64,000 bases of DNA, taken from positions 2,790,001 to 2,854,000 of the forward strand of contig NZ_UHIL01000001.1 of assembly GCF_900460535.1 (NCBI RefSeq), written 5' to 3'. Positions 26,687-36,708 of the stretch are shown in pieces. The notes under the pieces were generated by a model. The model made no database searches and had not been told where the DNA came from. It saw only the letters and a program-made list of their open reading frames with translations. The stretch's first letter is position 1. Each line of letters opens with the position of its first letter. This DNA is from Vibrio parahaemolyticus (GTDB lineage Bacteria > Pseudomonadota > Gammaproteobacteria > Enterobacterales > Vibrionaceae). The position numbers and the translations under genes were made by a program.

Positions 26687-26706
26687 AATGATAACGTTTA
26701 TCAGTT
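26687..26706 (-). promoter_or_regulatory. Candidate Fur box upstream of fbpA
   Basis: On the minus strand the site reads TGATAAACGTTATCATT. Its core is the palindrome TGATAA-N3-TTATCA (26689-26703), which fits the 7-1-7 Fur consensus closely. Position before an iron importer supports iron repression by Fur. Confidence 0.75.
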
Positions 26707-26751
26707 GCGTTATTATATGTATGTTCAATAAGAAAACAACGACCAAAATAA

Positions 26752-26779
26752 AAAAACCTGCTCATCGGAGCAGGTTTTT
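26752..26779 (-). terminator. amtB terminator
   Basis: AAAAACCTGCTC and GAGCAGGTTTTT flank a 4-nt loop, giving a strong bidirectional-looking stem. It lies just after the amtB stop on the minus strand. Confidence 0.85.
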
Positions 26780-26816
26780 ACATACCGAGAATGTAACTAT
26801 TTATTACAAGGCATAT

Positions 26817-28046
26817 TTACTTCACAGTTACAAATTCAGGGTAAGCACCAACACCACAATCGTGCATGTCCATACCTTCCATTTCTTCCTCTTCCGTAAC
26901 TCGAATACCAACCGTAGCTTTAAGAATCGCCCAAACCACTAGGCTTGCACCAAATACCCAAGCAAAGATCACTGCGGCACCAAGAAGCTGCGCACCAAAC
27001 GTTGCTTCACCGTTGCTTAGAGGAACAACCATTAGACCGAAGAAACCACAAACACCATGAACTGAAATTGCACCTACAGGATCGTCAATCTTCAGTTTAT
27101 CGAGGCCGATGATGCTAAATACCACTAGCGCACCCGATACCGCACCGATTGCTACAGCATACAAAGGTGATGGTGATAGTGGGTCTGCCGTGATAGCTAC
27201 CAAACCAGCCAGCGCACCGTTAAGGATCATGGTTAAATCTGCTTTACCCCAAGTGGTTTTACACACAAACAATGCAGCAATCGATCCCGCAGCCGCAGCC
27301 GCGTTCGTGTTAAGGAAGATTTGACCAACCGCCGTTGCGTTTTCAAAGTCTGAAACCATCAATTGAGAACCGCCATTGAAGCCAAACCAGCCGAACCAAA
27401 GAATAAACGTACCCAGTGTTGCTAATGGCATGTTCGAGCCAGGAATTGGGTAGATTTCACCGTTTTTACCGTATTTACCTTTACGAGCACCAAGCAGTAA
27501 CACACCAGCGAGCGCCGCAGATGCACCTGCCATATGAACAATACCTGAACCCGCGAAGTCGCTAAAGCCAGCTTCAGATAAGAAGCCACCGCCCCATGTC
27601 CAGTACCCTTCCATTGGGTAAATGAACGCGGTCAAAACAGCTGAGAACAGCAAGAATGACCAAAGCTTCATGCGCTCTGCAACGGCCCCCGAAACAACAG
27701 ACATCGCTGTTGCAACAAATACCACTTGGAAGAAAAAGTCGGATTCAAGAGAATGGTCTGCGCCTTCACCCTGGGTACCAATCAACCCACCGAACGATGG
27801 TAACCAACCGCCTTCTCCGTTATCGACGTACATAATGTTGTAACCAATAACAAGGTAAGTGGTACACGCTATCGCGTACAAACAAAAGTTTTTGGTTAGA
27901 ATCTCAGTTGTGTTCTTAGAACGCACTAGACCCGCTTCTAACATGGCAAAACCTGCTGCCATCCACATTACCAACGCACCGGAAATGAGGAAGAAAAAGG
28001 TGTCGAGTGCGTAACGTAACTCGGTTACTGTTGTTGCTAATTCCAT
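26817..28046 (-). CDS. amtB: Ammonium transporter AmtB
   Basis: AmtB forms a trimeric inner-membrane channel that conducts ammonium under nitrogen limitation and is blocked by GlnK. The 409-residue protein has about 11 hydrophobic helices. Family landmarks include WMAAGFAMLEAGLVRSKN near residue 28, the DFAGSGIVHMAGASAAL stretch with the first conserved pore His, and the second pore His in ISVHGVCGFFG. The N-terminus shows no long cleavable signal peptide, unlike E. coli AmtB. A GGAGA ribosome site precedes the ATG. It lies 26 bp downstream of glnK in the conserved glnK-amtB pair. Confidence 0.96.
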   Translation of the reverse strand: MELATTVTELRYALDTFFFLISGALVMWMAAGFAMLEAGLVRSKNTTEILTKNFCLYAIACTTYLVIGYNIMYVDNGEGGWLPSFGGLIGTQGEGADHSLESDFFFQVVFVATAMSVVSGAVAERMKLWSFLLFSAVLTAFIYPMEGYWTWGGGFLSEAGFSDFAGSGIVHMAGASAALAGVLLLGARKGKYGKNGEIYPIPGSNMPLATLGTFILWFGWFGFNGGSQLMVSDFENATAVGQIFLNTNAAAAAGSIAALFVCKTTWGKADLTMILNGALAGLVAITADPLSPSPLYAVAIGAVSGALVVFSIIGLDKLKIDDPVGAISVHGVCGFFGLMVVPLSNGEATFGAQLLGAAVIFAWVFGASLVVWAILKATVGIRVTEEEEMEGMDMHDCGVGAYPEFVTVK

Positions 28047-28072
28047 AATAGTGTCTCCAATCCCTTGAATAC

Positions 28073-28474
<402 letters not shown>

Positions 28475-28524
28475 TTAAGTTGTTGAATTAAATGTATTTA
28501 TAGTAATTTACAGGTTTATAAACA

Positions 28525-28555
28525 AAAAAGGCGCACCGATATGGTGCGCCTTTTT
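28525..28555 (-). terminator. yacL terminator
   Basis: AAAAAGGCGCACC and GGTGCGCCTTTTT flank a 5-nt loop. It lies 45 nt after the yacL stop on the minus strand and separates it from glnK. Confidence 0.85.
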
Positions 28556-28599
28556 CACAAATATAAAGCAATCCCGATGGGATTACCCAAAACTGTGCA

Positions 28600-28968
28600 T
28601 TAAATGTTCAAAAAGTCTTTCCATTGCTCAATCAGTGCAACAAAGTCTTCAATGCCGCAGCTTGCTGTACTCTCTGCATCATAGAAATCGAACTCACTTT
28701 CCATCTCTACATCGTAATCGTGCGATAGGGCGTTCTCCTGCACCAGAACTTCATCCCCTTGAATCATCAAGCTGATCTCAGTGCCTGTTAAAGTATGCTC
28801 TTGAGAAGGAAGAGAAAACGCCTTATCAATTAAGGCTTCTACTTGAGCAATCTTCGCTGGATCTTTCCCGATTTCTTCTTGTAACCAGCGCCCTACGATC
28901 TCATGCCCCATGCTGCATTTTACGTAGTACTCGCCCATCAACGTATTACGGATGAATTCAAATTCCAT
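28600..28968 (-). CDS. yacL: YacL family protein (UPF0231)
   Basis: This 122-residue soluble protein of unknown function belongs to the UPF0231/YacL family of gamma-proteobacteria. It matches the E. coli protein in the N-terminal pattern EFIRN...CSMGHEIVGRWLQEE and in the C-terminal CGIEDFVALI stretch. It is acidic and has no signal peptide or membrane segment. As in E. coli it follows acnB on the same strand, but a strong terminator lies between them, so it probably has its own promoter. I can assign the family but no function. Confidence 0.88.
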   Translation of the reverse strand: MEFEFIRNTLMGEYYVKCSMGHEIVGRWLQEEIGKDPAKIAQVEALIDKAFSLPSQEHTLTGTEISLMIQGDEVLVQENALSHDYDVEMESEFDFYDAESTASCGIEDFVALIEQWKDFLNI

Positions 28969-29024
28969 CGAGGTTGCCTTTTCGTATCAATTTGGTGCGG
29001 AGTATAACGAATTACGTCCATAAA

Positions 29025-29050
29025 AAAAGCACCTCAAGTGAGGTGCTTTT
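29025..29050 (-). terminator. acnB terminator
   Basis: AAAAGCACCTCA and TGAGGTGCTTTT form a long perfect stem with a 2-nt centre, 17 nt after the acnB stop on the minus strand. Confidence 0.85.
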
Positions 29051-29066
29051 CGTCGTTTAGCTTTGC

Positions 29067-31664
29067 TTATGCTGGCTCTTGGAAGATAACTTCATCAGCT
29101 TTCTTGGTGTACTGTTCCATTTTATGGAAGTTCAAGTAGCGGTAAGTATCTGTTGCCGTTGCGTCGATTTGCTTCGCGTATTCTAGGTATTCTTCTTTGG
29201 TTGGAATCTTACCTAGGATTGCACCTACTGCCGCTAACTCCGCAGAAGATAGGTAAACATTCGCGCCAGTACCTAGACGGTTCGGGAAGTTACGCGTAGA
29301 CGTAGACATGACTGTCGATTTGTCAGCAACGCGAGCTTGGTTACCCATACATAGTGAACATCCTGGAGTTTCAATACGAACCCCTGCACGTCCGAAGATG
29401 CCGTAGTAGCCTTCTTCTGTCAGTTGGTCTTTATCCATCTTCGTTGGAGGCGCTACCCAAAGGCGCGTCGCTAACTGACCATTGAACTTATCAAGCAATT
29501 TACCTGCAGCACGGAAGTGACCAATGTTCGTCATACAAGAACCGATGAACACTTCATCAATCGCAGTGCCTTGTACTTCAGATAACAAACGAGCATCATC
29601 TGGATCGTTTGGTGCACACAGTACTGGCTCATGGATTTCGGCCATGTCGATTTCAATCACATGCGCGTATTCCGCATCTGAATCCGCTGACATCAATTCA
29701 GGTTTCGCCAACCACTCTTCCATCGCAGTGATACGGCGCTCGATTGTACGGCGGTCACCGTAGCCTTCCGAGATCATCCACTTAAGCATCACGATGTTCG
29801 AGTTTAGGTACTCTTCGATTGATTCTTGAGATAACTTAACGGTACAACCCGCAGCAGAACGCTCAGCTGACGCATCAGACAGTTCGAATGCTTGCTCAAC
29901 CGTTAGTGTTTCTAGACCTTCAATCTCAAGGATACGGCCAGAGAATTCATTCACTTTACCGGCTTTTTCAACAGTCAATAGACCTTGTTGAATCGCGTAG
30001 TAAGGGATGGCATGAACTAGGTCACGAAGTGTGATACCCGGTTGCATCTTGCCTTTAAAGCGAACCAAAATTGATTCAGGCATATCCAATGGCATAACGC
30101 CTGTTGCCGCTGCGAATGCAACCAGACCAGAACCAGCTGGGAATGAAATACCTAGCGGGAAACGAGTATGCGAGTCACCACCAGTACCGACAGTATCTGG
30201 CAGTAGCATACGGTTTAGCCACGAGTGGATAATACCATCGCCTGGACGTAGAGAAACACCGCCACGGTTCATGATGAAATCAGGAAGTGTATGGTGAGTA
30301 TTCACGTCAACTGGTTTAGGGTACGCAGATGTGTGACAGAACGACTGCATAACTAGGTCTGCTGAGAAGCCAAGGCACGCAAGGTCTTTAAGCTCATCAC
30401 GTGTCATAGGACCCGTTGTATCTTGAGAACCTACGGTTGTCATCTTAGGCTCACAGTAAGTGCCCGGACGAACACCTGCTACACCACATGCTTTACCAAC
30501 CATTTTCTGTGCAAGCGTGTAACCCTTGCCAGAATCAGCGACTTCACCAGGTTTACGGAATACATCAGAAGACTCAAGACCTAGAGCTTGGCGCGCTTTA
30601 TCTGTTAAACCACGACCGATGATCAATGGGATACGACCGCCAGCACGCACTTCATCAATCAGCACGTCTGTTTTTAGAGAAAACTCAGCAAGTACTTCAC
30701 CTGTTTCGTGGTTACATACTTTGCCTTCGTATGGGTAAACGTCGATAACGTCACCCATATTCAACTTTGTTACATCAACTTCGATAGGCAGCGCGCCCGC
30801 ATCTTCCATTGTGTTGAAGAAGATAGGTGCAATTTTACCGCCAAGCACGTAACCACCAGCGCGTTTGTTAGGTACGTAAGGGATATCATCGCCCATGAAC
30901 CATAGCACTGAGTTAGTTGCAGATTTACGAGAAGAACCAGTACCAACAACATCACCAACATACACTAGCTGGTGACCTTTTGATTTTAGCTCTTCGATTT
31001 GTTTGATTGGACCGATGGTGCCTGGCTGGTCAGGGTTAATACCCTCACGTTCGTTTTTCAGCATCGCAAGCGCGTGTACTGGAATATCAGGGCGAGACCA
31101 TGCATCAGGAGCTGGAGAAAGATCATCCGTGTTCGTTTCACCTGTCACTTTAAAGACAGTCAGCGTGATTTTTTCTTCAAGCTTAGGCTTAGATAGGAAC
31201 CATTCAGCATCCGCCCAAGATTGAAGCACTTTTTGTGCATGAGCATTGCCTGCTTTCGCTTTCTCTTCTACATCATAGAAAGCATCAAACATCAGTAGCG
31301 TATGAGACAGAGCTTTCACAGCGATTTCAGCCAAGGCTTCATCGTCTAGTAGCTCAACTAACGGTGCGATGTTGTAACCGCCTTGCATTGTACCCAGTAG
31401 CTCAGCCGCTTTTTCTCGGCTTACAAGCGGTGAAGACACTTCACCTTTTGCTACTGCAGTCAGGAAACCAGCTTTAACATAAGCAGCTTCATCTACACCT
31501 GGTGGAATACGGTTTTCTAGTAGGTCAAGAATGAACTCTTCTTCACCTTGCGGGGGATTTTTCAGAAGTTCTACAAGTCCAGCAACTTGCTCTGCGTCTA
31601 GCGGTTTAGGAACAACTCCTTCGGCAGCACGCTCTTCGACGTGTTTACGGTAGGCTTCAAGCAC
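29067..31664 (-). CDS. acnB: Aconitate hydratase B
   Basis: AcnB isomerises citrate to isocitrate in the TCA cycle and also acts in 2-methylisocitrate metabolism. The 865-residue length and domain order (HEAT-like domain about 1-160, swivel domain about 165-375, then the Fe-S core) are those of aconitase B rather than AcnA. The cluster cysteines are in GSCMTNIGH and CSLCMGN near residues 710 and 770, with GGDSHTRFP in the active site. The start codon is GTG at 31664, preceded by a GAGAGGAAAA ribosome site. E. coli AcnB binds its own mRNA when the cluster is lost; whether that holds here cannot be read from sequence. Confidence 0.97.
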   Translation of the reverse strand: MLEAYRKHVEERAAEGVVPKPLDAEQVAGLVELLKNPPQGEEEFILDLLENRIPPGVDEAAYVKAGFLTAVAKGEVSSPLVSREKAAELLGTMQGGYNIAPLVELLDDEALAEIAVKALSHTLLMFDAFYDVEEKAKAGNAHAQKVLQSWADAEWFLSKPKLEEKITLTVFKVTGETNTDDLSPAPDAWSRPDIPVHALAMLKNEREGINPDQPGTIGPIKQIEELKSKGHQLVYVGDVVGTGSSRKSATNSVLWFMGDDIPYVPNKRAGGYVLGGKIAPIFFNTMEDAGALPIEVDVTKLNMGDVIDVYPYEGKVCNHETGEVLAEFSLKTDVLIDEVRAGGRIPLIIGRGLTDKARQALGLESSDVFRKPGEVADSGKGYTLAQKMVGKACGVAGVRPGTYCEPKMTTVGSQDTTGPMTRDELKDLACLGFSADLVMQSFCHTSAYPKPVDVNTHHTLPDFIMNRGGVSLRPGDGIIHSWLNRMLLPDTVGTGGDSHTRFPLGISFPAGSGLVAFAAATGVMPLDMPESILVRFKGKMQPGITLRDLVHAIPYYAIQQGLLTVEKAGKVNEFSGRILEIEGLETLTVEQAFELSDASAERSAAGCTVKLSQESIEEYLNSNIVMLKWMISEGYGDRRTIERRITAMEEWLAKPELMSADSDAEYAHVIEIDMAEIHEPVLCAPNDPDDARLLSEVQGTAIDEVFIGSCMTNIGHFRAAGKLLDKFNGQLATRLWVAPPTKMDKDQLTEEGYYGIFGRAGVRIETPGCSLCMGNQARVADKSTVMSTSTRNFPNRLGTGANVYLSSAELAAVGAILGKIPTKEEYLEYAKQIDATATDTYRYLNFHKMEQYTKKADEVIFQEPA

Positions 31665-31850
31665 GACTTTTTCCTCTCATTGCGGTTCCTCCTCTATTAT
31701 TACTATTGTTAAAGTAAAGGAGTGAACATCCTTGGAAACTTGGCTCTCCATTGCCCTTGTTTTCATTCAATTCTGATTGAGAAACAGCGCCGTAGAGGCC
31801 AAACTGTGGGCAAAAGAATAGCAAATTTAACCTTAAATTAAAATCTTATC

Positions 31851-31901
31851 ATTTTGACCAACATAGCAACTTACGACTAAAGTCCTGCTAATTTTGACCA
31901 A
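31851..31901 (-). promoter_or_regulatory. Paired 11-bp direct repeats upstream of acnB
   Basis: ATTTTGACCAA occurs at 31851-31861 and again at 31891-31901, spaced exactly 40 bp. On the acnB sense strand both read TTGGTCAAAAT. The spacing is close to four helical turns and suggests cooperative binding of a regulator. The regulator is unknown. The TTGGT part equals a PdhR half-site, but no full palindrome is present. Confidence 0.4.
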
Positions 31902-31932
31902 ATATGCCAAGGTTTTGCTTTCTACAACCCGA

Positions 31933-34248
31933 TTATTTAAACGACGTTCCTACGATCAAATACACAGCTTCCATATCCTGCTCCGTACGACCGTATGCCA
32001 ACATAATAGGTCCAATTGGCGAGTCCACACCAAAGAAAATTGATGCGGCGTTATACAATGGTGCTTCATTCAATTTCAGATCGTTGTCTGACCATGTACC
32101 GCCATGTTCTAGCGACGCGCCTACATAAACTGGCGCTTCAAACAATCCAAAATCATTGTCGAACCATTTGTAGCGATATACCAAACTGCTGAAGAATAAG
32201 TTTTGCCCAATCAAGCTGTTTCTCGGTATGCCTGACAAATGCAAAAAGCCCCCTAACTCACGAGGGTCCAGCGTTATCGACGAGTTTTTACTTTGCACAA
32301 AGCTGTATTCTGCTTGTCCGACTAAAGTATGACGCTGATAGCTCATTGCCCCCTTAAATCGAGCGTCAATTTCATACACTGTATCTTCCACAATATCTTT
32401 AGGCTTGGACTGACCTATCTCTTCAGGGCTGGTATCGTGAGAAACCAAATATTCTAGGTCGACCAACAAACCTCGCGTAGGAAAAGCAAAATCATCGAGG
32501 GTGTCTAAGCGGTAATTGGCAAACAAGCCTCTTCGCTCAAAATCTAGATTACCTACAGACGCCAATGTCGATAACTCAATGCTACCCGAAGAGTACCGAC
32601 CGCCCAATCTCAACTCTTGCCACAACGTAGGCTGAATGCCAATCGCTATCTCGGAAACAAACTCGGTATAAGACACTGGCAAAAAATCGTTCACCGAACT
32701 TAAACTCGAGTCATCATCACTGACCGGCAAGTTTCGCCCTTCACTGCTGTACGCCACCTTACCAGCAACAAAAAACTCTTGGCTCGACAGGACCGGAGAA
32801 TACAGCTCCGCCTCAATAAGCTTATCTGTGCCCATCTCAACGTTGAGTGCCATTTCAGCACCGTGAGAGTTTAAGTTGGTAAAGTTAGTCGACATCCCTA
32901 TGCCGTATTGGCTGTCGGTATCAAAGTCATCTTCGAGGAAGAAACGGAAGTTAAGGTAGTTTGGCCCCCAAGATTTTTCGTTAACGTCAAACACCAATAA
33001 ATTCGAACCATCGACTTCTTCAAAGTGATAAGTAATTAACTCAAATCGGTCCAATGCATAGAGGTTTTCTACCGCTTTTTCGATTTCAGCCGTTTCGATT
33101 TTACGGCCAGTTTCCAGTTCCAAACGGTTGGTCAACAAAACATCGCTATAGTGGGTATTGTTTACGATCACAATCTCATCCACTACGCGATCGTCACCAT
33201 AAACGAGCTTTTTGCGAACTTCCTGCTTATGGTCGATGTACTTTTGATACTCCGCGTTTGATAAACGCAGTCCCGCTAGCTTCGACTCCATTTCTTTGGT
33301 GATGTCATAACCAGATTGAAAAGCCCAAGGCATTTTGTCGAACTCAACGGTTTCCATTTGGCCGACATTGGGACGAATGTAAACATCGTGTTCTTGCAGG
33401 GTTTCGACTTGCTGCTGGGTACTGCGACGCACCAGATAGTTGGAGAGTTGGTCTGCAACGGTAAACAGCCCAGTAAAATCATCTTCGGTTTTGTAATCGG
33501 TACTGATGTCTACCGCGATAACCACATCCGCACCCATCGCACGCGCAACATCCACTGGCATGTTGTTGACCACGCCACCGTCAACAAGCATGTGGCCATT
33601 TAACTTATACGGAGGGAGTGCGCCGGGTACAGACATACTGGCCATCATGGCATCAACCAAATAACCGTTGCCGATCACCACTTCGTCCAGTTCTAAAATA
33701 TCTGTCGCAACGGAACGGTAAGGAATGGCAAGCTCATCAAAGGAGTCAAAACGTCCGAGGTTGCCTGTGGTCTCGCGCAACACACGCAACATGTTTTGCC
33801 CTTGAACCACACCAGTTGGAGCACGAACCTCGCCGAACCGCAAACCAAGGTCGGTCGTGATTTGATAGCGGTCTTCATATTCTTTGTCACGAACGCGACG
33901 CTGACTGCGATCGACGCGATCACGATAACCACTGTTCCAATCAACAGAATAGATAAAACTTTCGATTTCATCGGCACTCATGCCTGTCGCGTACAAGCCG
34001 CCAACATAAGCTCCCATGCTTGTCCCTGTGATGATATCGACAGGAATGTGCATTTCTTCTAGCGCCTTGAGTACACCAATGTGGGCAGCGCCTTTTGCGC
34101 CGCCACCAGCGAGAACAACCGCGACTTTAGGACGAATCGGAGTATCCTCATTTTTGACTTGAGCAACAGAAGGAGTGGCTATCAAAAACAAACTTACCCA
34201 CAACGCGAAATAGCGCGACATCGGGCTTGATGACAGCGTTTTGAACAT
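31933..34248 (-). CDS. Patatin-like phospholipase with C-terminal beta-barrel (type Vd / PlpD-like)
   Basis: The 771-residue protein has a signal peptide (about 1-29, cleavage near SVA-QVK). A patatin lipase domain follows (about 42-240) with oxyanion loop GGGAKGAAHIG, nucleophile Ser77 in GTSMG and catalytic Asp223 in VDGGVVNN. A POTRA-like region (about 350-420) precedes an Omp85-type beta-barrel to the end. This is the layout of PlpD of Pseudomonas, the type Vd secretion group, where the lipase is displayed at or beyond the outer membrane. The catalytic dyad is intact, so phospholipase A activity is likely. It is often annotated rssA/NTE family, which describes only the first domain. It is monocistronic between acnB and mrcB. 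Substrate and final location are inferred. Confidence 0.88.
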   Translation of the reverse strand: MFKTLSSSPMSRYFALWVSLFLIATPSVAQVKNEDTPIRPKVAVVLAGGGAKGAAHIGVLKALEEMHIPVDIITGTSMGAYVGGLYATGMSADEIESFIYSVDWNSGYRDRVDRSQRRVRDKEYEDRYQITTDLGLRFGEVRAPTGVVQGQNMLRVLRETTGNLGRFDSFDELAIPYRSVATDILELDEVVIGNGYLVDAMMASMSVPGALPPYKLNGHMLVDGGVVNNMPVDVARAMGADVVIAVDISTDYKTEDDFTGLFTVADQLSNYLVRRSTQQQVETLQEHDVYIRPNVGQMETVEFDKMPWAFQSGYDITKEMESKLAGLRLSNAEYQKYIDHKQEVRKKLVYGDDRVVDEIVIVNNTHYSDVLLTNRLELETGRKIETAEIEKAVENLYALDRFELITYHFEEVDGSNLLVFDVNEKSWGPNYLNFRFFLEDDFDTDSQYGIGMSTNFTNLNSHGAEMALNVEMGTDKLIEAELYSPVLSSQEFFVAGKVAYSSEGRNLPVSDDDSSLSSVNDFLPVSYTEFVSEIAIGIQPTLWQELRLGGRYSSGSIELSTLASVGNLDFERRGLFANYRLDTLDDFAFPTRGLLVDLEYLVSHDTSPEEIGQSKPKDIVEDTVYEIDARFKGAMSYQRHTLVGQAEYSFVQSKNSSITLDPRELGGFLHLSGIPRNSLIGQNLFFSSLVYRYKWFDNDFGLFEAPVYVGASLEHGGTWSDNDLKLNEAPLYNAASIFFGVDSPIGPIMLAYGRTEQDMEAVYLIVGTSFK

Positions 34249-34335
34249 CCACTTCTTCCTTTACTGAATACTTGATCACTAATATGTACTAAGAATTGAC
34301 CAGTGAAACAAGTCCATGTTGTTGATTTGGAGATC

Positions 34336-36708
34336 CTACCAATCAAACAAACTATTCAACCAGTTAGATTTTTTCTCACACTGTTGTTTGATTTGACCCG
34401 TTTTATCCCATACTGGAAGTTTGTAATCGCTGCGGCAATTCATCTCTAAACCACCGTTGGAGGTCGGTTTAAAGCCAAGCGTCGTCACTTCTTTAGGCCA
34501 AGGCAACTCCAAACGCTCAGGAATTCGCTGCGCCAAGTATTCCGCGTAAACACGCAATGCACCGCTTGAGCCCGTAAGGTTGATTGGCTTGTTATCATCA
34601 CGGCCTAGCCAAATGGTCGTCACTTCACGGCCATCAATCCCGACAAACCAGCTATCACGAGTATCGTTACTGGTGCCCGTTTTGCCCGCCAATGCAGCCC
34701 AAGCGAATTGGCTTTGAAGATAGCGACCTGTACCTTGTGCAACACCTTGTTTCATCGCGTATGTCGTTAGCCAAGCCGCTTGTTCGTCAACCGCGCGAGA
34801 GGAGCGAGGCAACGATTGATAAAGCACGTTACCGTCCATATCGATGACGGAACGAAGCGCGGTCAACTTAGCGCGTTTACCCGAGTTAGTCAGTGTTTGG
34901 TACATTTGCGCCACTTCAAATGGCGTCAATGAAAACGAGCCCAAGAACATAGAAGGCACAGGACGAATCTCATCTTTGTTGACGCCTAAGCGTTCAAGTG
35001 TGCCAGATACTTCAGGAATACCAAGCTCCATCCCCAATCTTACCGTTGGTACGTTCAATGACTTCGCAAGCGCAAGGTAAAGTGGCACATCACCACGATA
35101 TTTACGGTCGTAGTTACGCGGAGTCCATACCGAGCCTTTGCTACCTTTCAAACTTAGAGGCGTGTCGTGCAGCGTCGTCCCCAAATTGTATTTGTCTGGC
35201 TGTTCAAGCGCGGTCAGGTAAATCGCTGGCTTGACCAACGAACCAATTGGACGACTAGCATTAAGCGCACGGTTAAAGCCTTCATAACCCACGCGTTTAC
35301 CACCAACCATGGCACGAATTTCACCACTGTGGCGATCAACAGCCACGGCAGCAGCTTCGAGTTCTTTGCCGCCTCGCTTCGCTAAATCCGGTATTTTCTT
35401 CGCGATAGCCTGCTCCATTTTACTTTGGGAGACAGGATCGAGAGACGTAAACACGCGCAGACCAGTTTCAGCCTTGAAGCGATCACCGACCTTCTCTTTC
35501 AGCTCGATATTCAATTGCTGGAAGTATGCAGGCTGACGGCTCGCAATACGTGGTTTGCTTTGTGTATCAAGAGGTCGACTCACAGCTTGTTCATATTGCT
35601 GCGATGTGAGCATGTTTTGTTGCATCAGCAATCGAAGCACCAAGTCTCGACGCTCTTTAGTGCGCTCAGGATAGCGAACAGGATTGTAGTACGACGGTCC
35701 TTTCACCATGCCCACCAGCATCGCAAGTTGATCAATTCGCAACTCTTGGATTGGCTGCCCAAAGTAGTAGCGTGATGCTAAGCCAAAACCGTGGATCGCT
35801 TCGCCGCCGCTTTGGCCCAAATACACTTCATTCAGGTAGGCTTCTAAAATGCGGTCTTTGCTGTAACGGTAATCAAGAATAAGCGCAATATAAGCTTCGC
35901 GGACCTTACGCCACAGCGTTTTATCACGGGTTAGAAATAAGTTTTTCGCTAGCTGCTGCGTTAAGGTACTGCCACCTTGAACGGTGCGACCCGCTTTGAT
36001 GTTCGCCACTAAAGCACGGGCAATAGCCAATGGTGAAACACCATCATGCTGATAGAAGTCTCGGTCTTCTGTCGCCAACAAGGCATCAACTAAAATTTCA
36101 GGGAATTGGTCACGACGTAAGAACAGACGTTGCTCATCACGATCTTTTTCAAGCATCCCAAGCATCTTTGGCTCAAGGCGCAAGTAGCCCAGATCGCCTT
36201 TTGATTCTAAAGATTGAATACGCTGCAAACCGCTGTCTGAGAAATGCAGCATGACGTGGCGATCCGGTTCTGGGCCATCAGCAAATTCAAAAGGACGGCG
36301 GATCAGTTCAACACGAGTCGAAGAAGAAGAATACTCACCAGGGTAACGAGGCTGGCTTACCTTGCGGTAGTTCAGTACATCTAATTCGTTGCGAAGCTCT
36401 TGAATGGTAATATTTTCACCTGGATTGAGGTTCAAAATGCGCGCGTACACAACGGTAGGCAATTCGAATAGCTGCCCATCAAAGCGTTCTTTAACCACAC
36501 TATCTAGGTAAATACCAACAAACAGCAACACCGCGGCAAGAGCAACGCCGGCCTTCCAGCTGAAAGACCACAACACTTTGAGCCAAGAACGTTTCTCGTT
36601 GGTTGGCTTTTTACTCGGCGTACGACGAGGGCGTTTTGTGGTGCCTTTGCTGGCTGTACTTTTCTTCGCAGGCGCTTTCTTAGCGCTTGGCTTCTTACTG
36701 TCAGTCAT
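34336..36708 (-). CDS. mrcB: Penicillin-binding protein 1B, bifunctional
   Basis: PBP1B polymerises and crosslinks peptidoglycan. The 790-residue protein has a very basic cytoplasmic tail (about 1-45, Lys/Thr/Pro-rich), one membrane anchor (about 50-70), a UB2H regulatory domain (about 80-165), a GT51 transglycosylase with catalytic Glu214 in LLATEDRDFYQHDG, and a transpeptidase with Ser490-X-X-Lys493 (GSLVKP) and the KTGTS motif. Divergence from the E. coli enzyme is mostly at the ends. Its start overlaps the hrpB stop by 8 bp, so hrpB-mrcB is an operon on the minus strand. Confidence 0.96.
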   Translation of the reverse strand: MTDSKKPSAKKAPAKKSTASKGTTKRPRRTPSKKPTNEKRSWLKVLWSFSWKAGVALAAVLLFVGIYLDSVVKERFDGQLFELPTVVYARILNLNPGENITIQELRNELDVLNYRKVSQPRYPGEYSSSSTRVELIRRPFEFADGPEPDRHVMLHFSDSGLQRIQSLESKGDLGYLRLEPKMLGMLEKDRDEQRLFLRRDQFPEILVDALLATEDRDFYQHDGVSPLAIARALVANIKAGRTVQGGSTLTQQLAKNLFLTRDKTLWRKVREAYIALILDYRYSKDRILEAYLNEVYLGQSGGEAIHGFGLASRYYFGQPIQELRIDQLAMLVGMVKGPSYYNPVRYPERTKERRDLVLRLLMQQNMLTSQQYEQAVSRPLDTQSKPRIASRQPAYFQQLNIELKEKVGDRFKAETGLRVFTSLDPVSQSKMEQAIAKKIPDLAKRGGKELEAAAVAVDRHSGEIRAMVGGKRVGYEGFNRALNASRPIGSLVKPAIYLTALEQPDKYNLGTTLHDTPLSLKGSKGSVWTPRNYDRKYRGDVPLYLALAKSLNVPTVRLGMELGIPEVSGTLERLGVNKDEIRPVPSMFLGSFSLTPFEVAQMYQTLTNSGKRAKLTALRSVIDMDGNVLYQSLPRSSRAVDEQAAWLTTYAMKQGVAQGTGRYLQSQFAWAALAGKTGTSNDTRDSWFVGIDGREVTTIWLGRDDNKPINLTGSSGALRVYAEYLAQRIPERLELPWPKEVTTLGFKPTSNGGLEMNCRSDYKLPVWDKTGQIKQQCEKKSNWLNSLFDW

